DNA of 64,000 nucleotides from Rhodanobacter denitrificans (GTDB lineage Bacteria; Pseudomonadota; Gammaproteobacteria; Xanthomonadales; Rhodanobacteraceae). This document shows positions 17,247 through 26,386 of this stretch, piece by piece (the stretch's first letter is position 1; every line of letters starts with the position of its first letter). The translations under genes and the position numbers were made by a program. Where the stretch lies: contig NC_020541.1 of NCBI RefSeq assembly GCF_000230695.2, positions 3,038,001 through 3,102,000 on the forward strand, in the 5' to 3' direction. The notes under the pieces are model-generated. The model saw nothing but the letters and a program-made list of their open reading frames with translations, made no database searches and was not told the DNA's origin.

Positions 17247-19052
17247 ATGACCCCAGCCTACGGCCCGGATCCCCGCCACGCGTCGCTGCTTGACCAGATC
17301 ACCGGCGGCGCCGGCCTGCGCGCGGTGTTCCAGCCGATCGTGCGGCTGGACACCCTGACGGTGGTGGCGCACGAGGGCCTCAGCCGCCCGGCCGAGGCCG
17401 CCGCCGGCCTCAGCGTGCTGGACATGCTGGACCTGGCGCGTGCCAAGGGGCGGCTGGGCGAGTTTGAGCTGCTGGCAGCACGTACCGTGTGCGGCGCGTT
17501 CGCGGCCCAGGACGGCCATGGTCGGCTTCTGGTCAACCTCAGCGCACAGGCCGTGCTGCACGGTGGCCTACGACCGGACGAGGTGATCGATGCGCTGTCC
17601 GGCGCAGGCATCGGAATGGAGCGCGTCACGGTGGAGATCACCGAACGTGACGTCGTCAAGGACCCTGCCGAACTGGCCCATGCGCTGGGCTACCTGCGCG
17701 CCCGCGGCACGCGCATTGCGTTGGACGACTTCGGCAACGGCCATTCCAACTTCGAGATGTGGAACGAGCTGCATCCGGACGTGGTGAAGATCGATCGCTA
17801 CCTGGTCAACGGGCTGGCGCGCAGTGCGGGAAAGCTCGCCATCGTGCGCGCGCTGTGCCGCGTGGCCGAGACGCTGGGCGCGGACCTGGTCGGCGAAGGC
17901 GTGGAAGAGGCGGAAGACCTGCGCATGCTGCGCGAACTGGGCATCTCCTACGCCCAGGGCTATCTGCTCGGCGTGCCCCTGCCGTCCCTCGTGGCCGATG
18001 TACGGGACGAGGCACGCGACGCCTTCCGCATCCACGCCGTCCCGGTGCCGCCGCACCCCCGCGGGCCGGTCACGCAACGGCCGCTGCAGGTCGGGCACCT
18101 GGCGATCGCCGCGCCGAGCCTCGCCGTGCAGCAGCTCAACGACGACGTGGCTGCGCTGTTTGGCCGCAACGAGTCGCTGCACGCGGTGGCGGTGACCGAC
18201 CACGACCGTCCGGTCGGCCTGATCAATCGCCGCATATTCGCCGAACGCATGGCGCAGCCGTTCGCACGCGAGCTGTTCGGGCGCAAGTCCTGCATCAGCT
18301 TCATGCACGCCGAGCCGCTGCTGTGCGACGAGCAGCAATCGCTGGACAGCCTCACCGACGTGCTGCGCGGCGAGGACCAGCGCTACCTCACCGACGGCTT
18401 CATCATCACCCGCGAGGGGCGCTACCTCGGCCTTGGCACCGGCGAGTCGCTGGTGCGCCGGGTCACCGAGCAGCGCATCGAGGCGGCGCGCTACGCCAAT
18501 CCGTTGACGTTCCTGCCCGGCAACATTCCGGTCACCGCCCACATCGAACGGCTGATGCGCGAGCTGCGGCCGTTCGTCGCCGCCTACATCGACCTCAACG
18601 ACTTCAAGCCCTTCAACGACCAGTACGGATACTTCCGCGGCGACGAGATGATCCGCCTGCTGGCCGCCATCGTCACCACCAGCATCGATGCGCGGCACGA
18701 CTTCGTCGGCCACATCGGCGGCGACGATTTCATGATCCTGTTCCAGAGCGGGGACTGGGAAACGCGCTGCCGCAGCATCATTGCCGCGTTCAACGAGCGG
18801 TCCCGCGCGCTGTTCGACGAACAGGACCTCGCGCAGGGCGGCATCGAGGGCGAAGACCGCCGCGGCGCACGGCAGTTGTTCGCGCTGACCACGGTGTCGA
18901 TCGGCGCGGTGCAGGTGCCGGCGCAGGCGCCACGCCGCCCCGAGCTGATCGCTACACTGGCCGCGCGCGCCAAGCGCCACGCCAAGCGCGGACGGCTGGG
19001 CTTCCACGTGCTCGCCGCCATGGGAGGCGAATGGCCGGAGCCGGCCGCCTGA
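17247..19052 (+). CDS. EAL-CBS-like-GGDEF protein, cyclic di-GMP phosphodiesterase candidate
   Basis: A 601-residue cytoplasmic protein with no membrane segment. The EAL domain (about 20-255) has every catalytic position visible: E43 in EGL, LVNLSAQ, EITERD, ALDDFGNG, VKIDRYLV, GEGVEEAEDL and YAQGYLLG. A linker of about 270-410 has a CBS-pair look (FGRNESLHAVAVTDHDRPVGLI). The GGDEF-like domain follows, with GGDDF near residue 491; the inhibitory RxxD site is absent (Ala at the Arg position). A working phosphodiesterase with a regulatory or weak cyclase half is the likeliest reading. It shares an operon with the preceding receptor. Confidence 0.88.
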   Translation: MTPAYGPDPRHASLLDQITGGAGLRAVFQPIVRLDTLTVVAHEGLSRPAEAAAGLSVLDMLDLARAKGRLGEFELLAARTVCGAFAAQDGHGRLLVNLSAQAVLHGGLRPDEVIDALSGAGIGMERVTVEITERDVVKDPAELAHALGYLRARGTRIALDDFGNGHSNFEMWNELHPDVVKIDRYLVNGLARSAGKLAIVRALCRVAETLGADLVGEGVEEAEDLRMLRELGISYAQGYLLGVPLPSLVADVRDEARDAFRIHAVPVPPHPRGPVTQRPLQVGHLAIAAPSLAVQQLNDDVAALFGRNESLHAVAVTDHDRPVGLINRRIFAERMAQPFARELFGRKSCISFMHAEPLLCDEQQSLDSLTDVLRGEDQRYLTDGFIITREGRYLGLGTGESLVRRVTEQRIEAARYANPLTFLPGNIPVTAHIERLMRELRPFVAAYIDLNDFKPFNDQYGYFRGDEMIRLLAAIVTTSIDARHDFVGHIGGDDFMILFQSGDWETRCRSIIAAFNERSRALFDEQDLAQGGIEGEDRRGARQLFALTTVSIGAVQVPAQAPRRPELIATLAARAKRHAKRGRLGFHVLAAMGGEWPEPAA

Positions 19053-19134
19053 ACCGGACACGGTCCGCTTTGGCGCAATCGGCGCTCGCTGCCACATTGA
19101 CGGCGCTGGGTGACACAACGATTTACACGCCGGC

Positions 19135-19167
19135 CAAGAAAAAGGGCCTGCATCGCTGCAAGCCCTT
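19135..19167 (-). terminator. Rho-independent terminator of tRNA-Asn
   Basis: On the minus strand an AAGGGC-TTGCA / TGCA-GGCCCTT hairpin with a 4-base loop is followed by TTTTTCTT, 9 bases after the CCA end of the tRNA. Confidence 0.8.
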
Positions 19168-19175
19168 GATACATC

Positions 19176-19252
19176 TGGCGCCCGAAGTTGGACTCGAACC
19201 AACGACCCCCTGATTAACAGTCAAGTGCTCTAACCGGCTGAGCTATTCGGGC
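19176..19252 (-). tRNA. tRNA-Asn (anticodon GTT)
   Basis: Cloverleaf read on the minus strand: acceptor GCCCGAA pairs with TTCGGGC, the D arm is AGCTCAGCCGGTTAGAGC, the anticodon GTT at 19218-19216 lies in loop CTGTTAA, and the T arm GTTGG-TTCGAGT-CCAAC ends in discriminator G and an encoded CCA. The 77-base length includes the CCA. It decodes AAC/AAU. Confidence 0.97.
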
Positions 19253-19263
19253 GGGAGCTGCGT

Positions 19264-19292
19264 AGTTTGCTGAGCACCCGACAAACTGTCAA
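19264..19292 (-). promoter_or_regulatory. Promoter of tRNA-Asn
   Basis: On the minus strand a perfect -35 TTGACA (19292-19287), a 17-base spacer, then a -10-like CAAACT (19269-19264). The predicted start is near 19257, about 5 bases before the mature tRNA. Confidence 0.65.
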
Positions 19293-19321
19293 GCCGCGCC
19301 GGGGGCTGCCGCCGCACTTCG

Positions 19322-20722
19322 TCAGGCGCTCAGCACCCGGTAGCACGGCACGTACGCGGTGCCGCCGGGAAGCTTCATGCGGTGCTGGTCGACGAAGGCC
19401 TGCAGCAGCTTGTCCAGTGCCCGCATGATGTCCGCGTCGCCGTCGATGGCGAACGGGCCGTGCTGTTCGATCGCCTGCACGCCTTCTTCCTTCACGTTGC
19501 CGGCGACGATGCCGGAAAACGCCCGACGCAGGTCGGCCGCCAGCGCGTGCCGCGGACGCTCGCGGTGGATCTGCAGCGCGCGCATCGCCTCGTGGGTGGG
19601 GCGGAACGGCTGCTGGAACTCCAGTGGAATCTGCAGCGCCCAGTTGAAGAAGAACGCATCCTTGGTGTCGAGCCGATTGTGGCGCACTTTTTCCAGGCCC
19701 TTGATCATCATCCTCGCGACCGTTTCCGGATCGTCGACCACGATCTGGTAGTGCCGGGCCACCTCGTCGCCCAGGCTGAGCCGCAGGAAGCGGTCGATCT
19801 GCTCGAAATAGGCGGCCGACTGGCGCGGCCCGGTGAAGATCAGCGGGAACGGCGTGCTGGCGTTGTCCGGGTGCAGCAGGATGCCGAGCAGGTAGAGGAT
19901 TTCCTCGGCGGTGCCGACGCCGCCAGGGAACACGATGATGCCGTGGCCCAGGCGCACGAACGCCTCCAGCCGCTTCTCGATGTCCGGCATGATCACCAGG
20001 TGGTTGACGATCGGGTTCGGCGACTCGGCCGCGATGATGCCCGGCTCGGTGATGCCGATGTAGCGGTTGTGCCGGCGCCGCTGCTTGGCGTGCGAGATGG
20101 TGGCGCCCTTCATCGGCCCCTTCATCGCGCCGGGGCCGCAGCCGGTGCAGATGTCCAGCCCGCGCAGGCCGAGCTGGTAGCCGACCAGCTTGGTGTAGTC
20201 GTACTCCTCGCGCGAGATCGAGTGGCCGCCCCAGCAAACCACCAGGTTCGGATCGACCTGCGGCTTCAGGATGCGCGCGTTGCGCAGGATCTCGAACACG
20301 CTCTGGGTCAGCGCGGCGGAGGCGTCCAGGTCGAAGCCGACCTGTTCCAGCTGGGTCGACACGTAAACGATGTCGCGCACCACCGCGACCAGCAGCTCGT
20401 TGATGCCGCGGATGATCTGACCGTCCACGAACGCCTGTGCCGGTGCGTTCGACAGCTCGATCTTCATGCCGCGGTCCTGCTGCAGCACCTGGATGTCGAA
20501 ATCCGGATACTGCTCCAGGATCGCGCGCGGATCATCGCTGATGTTGCCCGATGTCAGCACCGCCAGTGCGCAACGGCGCAGCAGCGCATGCAGGCCCGAG
20601 CCGCTGGCGCCGCGCAGGCGCGCCACTTCATGGCGCGAAAGTACGTCCAGGCCGCCGATGGGTGAGATCCGTGCGCTGACCGTGCTGGGCTTGCCGGCAC
20701 GGCCGGCCTGAAAATCGTTCAT
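19322..20722 (-). CDS. ppnN: Nucleotide 5'-monophosphate nucleosidase PpnN (LOG family)
   Basis: Hydrolyses purine and pyrimidine nucleoside monophosphates to base and ribose-5-phosphate; the E. coli homologue (YgdH) is stimulated by (p)ppGpp. It has 466 residues, like the family (about 454). An N-terminal domain (1-145) precedes the LOG core with VVCWGGHSISREEY, CTGCGPGAMKGPMKGA and the signature PGGVGTAEEILYL; the C-terminal regulatory domain ends in HRMKLPGGTAYVPCYRVL. Single gene, reading away from the Oar-like receptor terminator. Confidence 0.92.
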   Translation of the reverse strand: MNDFQAGRAGKPSTVSARISPIGGLDVLSRHEVARLRGASGSGLHALLRRCALAVLTSGNISDDPRAILEQYPDFDIQVLQQDRGMKIELSNAPAQAFVDGQIIRGINELLVAVVRDIVYVSTQLEQVGFDLDASAALTQSVFEILRNARILKPQVDPNLVVCWGGHSISREEYDYTKLVGYQLGLRGLDICTGCGPGAMKGPMKGATISHAKQRRRHNRYIGITEPGIIAAESPNPIVNHLVIMPDIEKRLEAFVRLGHGIIVFPGGVGTAEEILYLLGILLHPDNASTPFPLIFTGPRQSAAYFEQIDRFLRLSLGDEVARHYQIVVDDPETVARMMIKGLEKVRHNRLDTKDAFFFNWALQIPLEFQQPFRPTHEAMRALQIHRERPRHALAADLRRAFSGIVAGNVKEEGVQAIEQHGPFAIDGDADIMRALDKLLQAFVDQHRMKLPGGTAYVPCYRVLSA

Positions 20723-20818
20723 CCGCTAATTCTCCTGCCGCTGACGGCATGGCTGCCTCATGCAGCGCCGTGGCGGACCGCCTAGCATCCCTTGCTCGGC
20801 AGGCATGGGTCAAGACAA

Positions 20819-20848
20819 GAAAAAACCGGCGCCCTCGCGGGCGCCGGT
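20819..20848 (-). terminator. Strong rho-independent terminator after the Oar-like receptor
   Basis: Perfect 10-base stem ACCGGCGCCC / GGGCGCCGGT with a 4-base loop. In the minus-strand transcript it is followed by TTTTTTCT, starting about 25 bases after the receptor stop. Confidence 0.9.
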
Positions 20849-20873
20849 CCTGGGCCAAGCCGGTGACGGGCGA

Positions 20874-23800
20874 TCAGAACGTGTACTTGACCGTCAGCAA
20901 CACCGACCAGCGCTGGGCGAGATCGTCGCCGAAGTTCACGTAGGTCGGGATGGCGCGCGGCGCGTAGTTGCCGTTCGCATTGGTGTAGTTGCCGCCACTG
21001 ATGTCGTAGATGTACTTGCCGGTGGCAGGATCCACGCCGTAGTAGTCGGCGAGGGCGCGGCCACCCGGGAAGGCCACCCGCTTCTCGATGCCCCACTTCT
21101 TGTTCAGCAGGTTCGTGAAGTTGTAGACGTCGAGCTTGATGATGCCCTTGTTGCCCTTGAAGATGCCCGGAATCTCCTGGCTGAAGCTCAGGTCGATCTG
21201 GTTGATCCAGCCCGCGCGATCACCGTTGCGACCGGCGATGCCGCCCTGGTGATCCTTCAGGTAGTCGTTCTTCTGGATGTAGGCGTAGAACTGATCGATC
21301 CTCTGCTGGCTGACATTGGAGCGGAACTCCACCTCGCCCGGCTTCGGAATGTAGACCAGGTCGTTGGTGACGCCGTCGCCGTTGGCGTCGTTGCCGAAGG
21401 CCCAGCTGTACGGAGCGGCGTTGTGGCCGTCGTAGAAGATGCTGGCGCTGGTGGCGTAGTCGCCGAAGAAGCGATGCTGCCAGTTCAGGCTCGCCAGCAC
21501 GCGGCGCGGAATCGAGTAGTTCGACGGGCTCGCCTTGTTCTCGCCCGGGTTGGTGATGTAGCTGTTGACATAGTTCGAACGGGCGACGCTCGACGTACCC
21601 GGGTTCACCTCGGTGGCGCGGCTCCAGGTGAAGCCGACCATGCCCGACCAGTCCTCCGAGAACGGCTTCTTCAACGACAGCGCCAAGCTGTCCGCCTTGC
21701 CGCGGCTGGTGTTAGCCAGGTTGATGGTGCCGTCGGTGAACGCCTTGTTGGCCAGGTAGCGGTTCGACTGTGCCTTGTTGCGCGGATCCAGCGAAATGTC
21801 CTTGTAGTAGCTGAAGCGGCCGTCCGGCAGCACGGCGGTGGGCGCGCCGGTGTTGTAGTTCTGGTACCAGATCGCGTCACGCACCTTGATGTGCTCGTAG
21901 TCGGCGGTGGCGATCAGGCCCCACCACGGCAGCTCCTTGTCGAAGCCCAGGCTGAGCTTCCACACGCTCGGCAGGCGGAAGCCCGGCTCGATCGTGTTGA
22001 CGGTCTGGGCGCCGGTGCCCGGCGTGCCGTCGTTCTGGTGGTGCGGGTCGGCGCTGAACGCCGGCAGGTTGGTCTTGCAGCCTGACTGCGTGGGACCGCA
22101 GTTGAACTGGGTCTGGGTGACGCCCGAGTTGGAGTAGATGTTGCCAAGCCACACGGTCGGCGGGTTGGAGATGAACAGGCCCGCACCGCCGCGCAGCTGG
22201 GTCATGCGCTCGGTGTCGAACGCATAGTTGAACGACAGGCGCGGCTGCACCACGCGGTTGCCGTTGATGGTGGTCTGGTTGGTGCGGCCGAAGCCGCCCG
22301 TGGCCGGGGTGCCAGTGTGGGTGGCCGGGTTGTACGTGCCCGCTACCGGGGCAGCGGCGAACTTGGCGTTGTACAGCGGCTGGTCGCTGACCAGCGGAAT
22401 GTCCACGCGCACGCCGTACTGTACCGACAGGTTCTGGTTGACCTGCCAGGTATCCTGCAGGAACACGCCCCACTGCTTCATGCGGAAGGCGGCGGCGACG
22501 TCGGCCGTGCTCAGGCCGTCCGCCGGGCGGTTGTAGCGGTACTGGTAGTAGCTGCCGCGCTTGAAGTTCTCCAGGCCGGTGTAGGGATTGCCGGTAGCCG
22601 GATTGATGTCGGCACTGTCCTCGAACGTGTAGCTGCCGTAGGCATTCTGCATGAACAGGTTGTAGATGTCGTTGTGCTCGTAGTCGAAGCCGCCCTTGAT
22701 CGTGTGGTCACCGGCGTAATAGGTGCCGGCCCAGGCGAAGTTCAGCGTCTTGGTCTTGAGCACGTTGGCCTGGCTGGAGTACTCGGTGCCGAACTCCACC
22801 GAAGTGCCGTCACTGAAGGTGGTCGGGTACACCCTCACGTCCGGGCTGGCGACACCGTTGTAGGGGCCGCGCAGCTGGTCGAACTTCGCGTACGACAGCG
22901 TGGTGTCGGTGGAGAAGTTCGACGACCAGTCGTCGTAGAAGTGCAGCGCGTAGCTCTTGTTGTCGACGTTGGTGGTGTACCAGCCGCTGGACAGGACCAG
23001 GTTGGTGTTGGTACCGGTGATGACCGGCTTGGTTTCCTTGGTGCGGCTGTAGGTGAAGCTGGCGCGGTGGTTGTCGCTGATGTTCCAGTCGATCTTGCCG
23101 AGGTAGCGCTTGTCCTGCAGGTTGGTGTTGCCGCCGCCGTAGCTGCCCGGGTCGGCCAGGCCCAGCGCCTTGGCGGCGTCGATCACCTTTTGCACCTGGG
23201 TCGAGGTCAGCCCGGCGATCGGCGTGGAAGCACCGGAATCCGCCGGACCATACGGGCTGCCCGCGCCTACCTTCACGCTCTTTTCCGCGGAAAGGAAGAA
23301 GAACAGCTTGTCCTTGACGATCGGGCCGCCCACGGTCGCGCCGCCCGTCCACTGGCGATCGAACGCGGTGTACTTCGCGTCGTTCTCGTTCTTGCCGATC
23401 ATGTTCTGGTTCTGGAACACGTAGTAGACCGAACCATGGAAATCGTTGGTGCCGCTCTTGGTGACGGCATTCACGTTGGCGCCCACGCCCCGACGGATGG
23501 AGGTGTCGTAGTTCGCCGTGGAGATGTTGTACTCCTCGATCGTGTCCTGCGAGATCGGCGTGGCCAGCGTCGGCAGGCCGTTCGCGTTCAGGCCGAACGG
23601 ATCGTTCGCGCTGACCGAGTCCACCGTGATGTTGTTGTAGCGGCTGTTCTGGCCGATGGCCGAGAACTCGCCGCGCTCGCGGTCGGTGATCACGATGCGC
23701 GGGTCGAGGCGGACGATGTTCTGGATCGAACGGTCCGGCGCCGGCATGGCCTCGATCTCGCGCCGGGAGACGTTGGTCGAGATGCCCTTGTTGTCGGGGC

Positions 23801-24212
23801 TGAAGGTCTGCGCCAGGGTGCTGGCCGAGACCGTCACGCCGCCCAGTTCGGTGGCCTGCTGCGCACTGGCACCGGCCAGCGTGATGTTGATGGCCGATTC
23901 CTGGGCCAGCTGCAGGTAGACGTTGTCGTGGTCGGCCTGCACACCGTCCTTGCTGGCCTTCACGTCGAACGGACCACCGACGCGCAGGCCCTGTGCCGCA
24001 TAGCGGCCGTTGCTGTCGGTGGTGACCACCTTGGTGGTGCCCGACGGCTCATGCACGATCTGCACGGTGGCGCCGGCCACCGGCTGGCCCTTCGCGTCGA
24101 GCACGCGGCCGCTGATCGAGGAGGAGGTGTCCTGCGCGATGGCGGGCACCGACGCCGCCAGCAGCGAGGCAATGGCAAACGGCAGGAGTTTGGCGCGAAT
24201 TCGGCTGTTCAT
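20874..24212 (-). CDS. Oar-like TonB-dependent outer-membrane receptor
   Basis: An outer-membrane protein of 1112 residues. A signal peptide (LLPFAIASLLAASVPAIAQ) is followed by a carboxypeptidase-regulatory-like Ig fold (about 27-110: ISGRVLDAKGQPVAGATVQI), a plug domain (SRREIEAMPAPDRSIQNIVR; FSAIGQNSRYNNITVDS), then a long 22-strand-type barrel ending in an aromatic strand (SVLLTVKYTF). The Oar family, which is large in Xanthomonadales, is known from Myxococcus adhesion and development and from protein or peptide handling. The cargo here is unknown. The start is the ATG at 24212 just before the signal peptide; a longer open frame upstream lacks support. It is a single gene with its own terminator. 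Confidence 0.88.
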   Translation of the reverse strand: MNSRIRAKLLPFAIASLLAASVPAIAQDTSSSISGRVLDAKGQPVAGATVQIVHEPSGTTKVVTTDSNGRYAAQGLRVGGPFDVKASKDGVQADHDNVYLQLAQESAINITLAGASAQQATELGGVTVSASTLAQTFSPDNKGISTNVSRREIEAMPAPDRSIQNIVRLDPRIVITDRERGEFSAIGQNSRYNNITVDSVSANDPFGLNANGLPTLATPISQDTIEEYNISTANYDTSIRRGVGANVNAVTKSGTNDFHGSVYYVFQNQNMIGKNENDAKYTAFDRQWTGGATVGGPIVKDKLFFFLSAEKSVKVGAGSPYGPADSGASTPIAGLTSTQVQKVIDAAKALGLADPGSYGGGNTNLQDKRYLGKIDWNISDNHRASFTYSRTKETKPVITGTNTNLVLSSGWYTTNVDNKSYALHFYDDWSSNFSTDTTLSYAKFDQLRGPYNGVASPDVRVYPTTFSDGTSVEFGTEYSSQANVLKTKTLNFAWAGTYYAGDHTIKGGFDYEHNDIYNLFMQNAYGSYTFEDSADINPATGNPYTGLENFKRGSYYQYRYNRPADGLSTADVAAAFRMKQWGVFLQDTWQVNQNLSVQYGVRVDIPLVSDQPLYNAKFAAAPVAGTYNPATHTGTPATGGFGRTNQTTINGNRVVQPRLSFNYAFDTERMTQLRGGAGLFISNPPTVWLGNIYSNSGVTQTQFNCGPTQSGCKTNLPAFSADPHHQNDGTPGTGAQTVNTIEPGFRLPSVWKLSLGFDKELPWWGLIATADYEHIKVRDAIWYQNYNTGAPTAVLPDGRFSYYKDISLDPRNKAQSNRYLANKAFTDGTINLANTSRGKADSLALSLKKPFSEDWSGMVGFTWSRATEVNPGTSSVARSNYVNSYITNPGENKASPSNYSIPRRVLASLNWQHRFFGDYATSASIFYDGHNAAPYSWAFGNDANGDGVTNDLVYIPKPGEVEFRSNVSQQRIDQFYAYIQKNDYLKDHQGGIAGRNGDRAGWINQIDLSFSQEIPGIFKGNKGIIKLDVYNFTNLLNKKWGIEKRVAFPGGRALADYYGVDPATGKYIYDISGGNYTNANGNYAPRAIPTYVNFGDDLAQRWSVLLTVKYTF

Positions 24213-24575
24213 TCTTGGGTCGTCCCTCAGGCTCGCAACGAAAAAAACGCTTGTTTGGGGCCAAAACCGCCGCCTGCCCGTCAGCTGCCAGGCGTGACCG
24301 GACGCAATGCGTGACCCCGGTTGTGGTATCGCCGCCACTCCACGGAGCATGGAGCCGCAAATAAGCTTCGCTCGCCGAACTTTTCCGCCTACGGCGATTG
24401 TTAAGCAACTTTAACGATATTGTATGACATTTTTGTAACAACTACACGTCGACGGCCATCATCGAATTTCCCCCAAGCCGCGTCGCGAACCGTTACGGAT
24501 CAATGGGATAGATTCGCCCCGTCATCTCCATCGCGTCCCTGCCGCGCCACACCGGCCTGCCCTGCCTATACCGGA
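24213..24575. other. Intergenic region between the Oar-like receptor and the OlsF-like gene
   Basis: No gene recognised in 363 bases. The stretch 24370-24450 is markedly AT-rich for this genome (GTTAAGCAACTTTAACGA, ATTGTATGAC) and probably holds the receptor promoter on the minus strand; a -35/-10 pair could not be fixed. The remaining bases next to 24576 show no clear hairpin terminator. Confidence 0.5.
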
Positions 24576-26288
24576 TCACTCCCGCTTGCTGAGATATCGC
24601 GCACGTTTCGCCGGCTTCAGGTTGACCAGGTCGAGCATCACCAGGCCATCCACGCAGCCGGAAAAACCCGGATCCTCGCCGAAGTCGAGGAATTGCACGC
24701 CGGCGGGCTCGACCAGATCCACATACTGGCGATACAGCACCGGCATGCTGACGCCCAGCGCGTCCAGATGGTGTTTCAGCTTGCCCAGCCCGGCAATGGC
24801 GTCCAGCCCATCCAGCGCCTCACGCACGCCCTGCACCACCTCGGGCGAGACCACGAAGGGCTGGCGCGCGGCGGCCAGTCCCGGCACACCGAAATAATGC
24901 TGGTGCGCCGCGGCGATCCATTCGCGCGCCTCGCGCGGCAGGCTCATCGACATGCTCACCGGACCGAACAGGTAGCGCAGTTCCGGGTGCCGCTGCAGGT
25001 ACAGGCCGATGCCCTGCCACAACTGGTCCAGTGCGCGCGAACGCCAGTAGGCCGGCGCAATGAAGCTGCGCCCCAGCTCCAGTCCCTGCGCCAGCCGCGA
25101 CTCCAGCGCCGGCGAATAGTCGAACAGGCTGGAGGTGTACAGGCCGGCCATGCCGCGTTCGGCGATCAGCCGGCCGCCGTGGCCGAAGCGATAGGCGCCG
25201 ACGATACGCAGCGCCTGCGGATCCCACAGCACCAGGTGTTCGTAATGCGGGTCGTAGGCGTCCAGGTCGCGCCGGGCGCCGGTGCCCTCGCCGACCTTGC
25301 GGAACGTCAGTTCGCGCAGGCGGCCGATCTCGCGCATCACCGCGCTGTCGGGCGTGCCCATGAACAGCCAGGCCTGCTTGCCGTCGCCCAGGTCGGCCAG
25401 TTTTTCGCAGCGCGCCAGCCCCGCCGCGACCTCCGCGGCCGGCTCGGGCAAGGCCAGCGGCGCCTGGCCGCCGAACACCAGGCCGCGATGCTGGCCGACC
25501 CGGTAGACATGCCGGCGCATCAGCTTGGCGGCCTGCTTCGGCGAGCTGCCGCTGCGTTGCGCCAGCTCCTCGGCACCGACCAGGGCGCCGATGCTGAAAC
25601 CGATCCGCCGCTTGCCGGGCGCCACTGCCTCGCGCGGCAGCATCGCCGTGCTCAGCGGCTTGGCCAGCATCGACAGGCCGTAGAACATGGCCGAGTTGCG
25701 AGCCGAGACGTGCACCGGCAGTACCGGCGTCTTGCTGCGCAAGGACAGCCGCGCGAAGCCGTCCGACCAGCGGCCGTCGCGCACGCCACCGGGGCGCACG
25801 CGCGACACTTCGCCAGCGGGAAACACGATCAGCGCCTCGCCATTCTCCAGCGCCCGATAGATGCCGCGCAGGCGCGAGGTGGCGCCCTTGCCGAACACGT
25901 CCACCGGCAGCAGCAACTGGCCCAGCTGCGGCACCGTCGCCAGCCAGTCGTTGCCGAGGATGCGCGCGTCGCGGCGGACCGAGCCGATCAGCTGCAGCAG
26001 CGCCAGTGCGTCCTGCATGCCCAGCGGATGGTTGGCCACCACCAGCAGCGGGCCGTCGACGGGAATGTTCTCCAGATCGCCGGGGTTGACGTGATGGCTG
26101 GTGCCGAGCACGTCCAGCACGCGATCGACGAAGTCGAAGCCTTCGGCGGCGCCGACCCGGTCCAGCACGCGGTTGAAGCCGTCTTCGTCGGCCAGGCGCC
26201 CGAGCATGCCGGCCATCGGGCGCCGCAGGCGGGGGTACTGCGCCAACCACGGCAGTCGATCGACAAGGGACTGTTCGATGCTCAGCAT
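24576..26288 (-). CDS. olsF: OlsF-like fused acyltransferase (PlsC-type plus GNAT/OlsB-type)
   Basis: A 570-residue cytoplasmic/peripheral-membrane enzyme with two acyltransferase halves. The first half (about 1-270) is PlsC-like: NHPLGMQD (H87, D93) and FPAGEVSR (156-163). The second half (about 300-560) resembles OlsB/putative haemolysin acyltransferases: LRELTFRKVGEGTGARRDLDAYD, YRFGHGG, LELGRSFIAPAYW. In Serratia the fused OlsF makes ornithine lipids by N- then O-acylation. The same product is likely here but not proven; another amino-acid acceptor is possible. It stands alone upstream of marC on the minus strand. Confidence 0.78.
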   Translation of the reverse strand: MLSIEQSLVDRLPWLAQYPRLRRPMAGMLGRLADEDGFNRVLDRVGAAEGFDFVDRVLDVLGTSHHVNPGDLENIPVDGPLLVVANHPLGMQDALALLQLIGSVRRDARILGNDWLATVPQLGQLLLPVDVFGKGATSRLRGIYRALENGEALIVFPAGEVSRVRPGGVRDGRWSDGFARLSLRSKTPVLPVHVSARNSAMFYGLSMLAKPLSTAMLPREAVAPGKRRIGFSIGALVGAEELAQRSGSSPKQAAKLMRRHVYRVGQHRGLVFGGQAPLALPEPAAEVAAGLARCEKLADLGDGKQAWLFMGTPDSAVMREIGRLRELTFRKVGEGTGARRDLDAYDPHYEHLVLWDPQALRIVGAYRFGHGGRLIAERGMAGLYTSSLFDYSPALESRLAQGLELGRSFIAPAYWRSRALDQLWQGIGLYLQRHPELRYLFGPVSMSMSLPREAREWIAAAHQHYFGVPGLAAARQPFVVSPEVVQGVREALDGLDAIAGLGKLKHHLDALGVSMPVLYRQYVDLVEPAGVQFLDFGEDPGFSGCVDGLVMLDLVNLKPAKRARYLSKRE

Positions 26289-26386
26289 GTCTGCCTCCTC
26301 GGATTCCCCCCATCCTGGCGGCCGATTATGACAGCCGCACGAACATGCGAACCGGGTCCTGCGACAACAGGGGCAAAATCACCGTT

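Noticed and set aside
22317..24314. 665-codon plus-strand open frame opposite the Oar-like receptor
   Set aside because: No recognisable domain, biased composition, and the opposite strand encodes a complete receptor with signal peptide and barrel.
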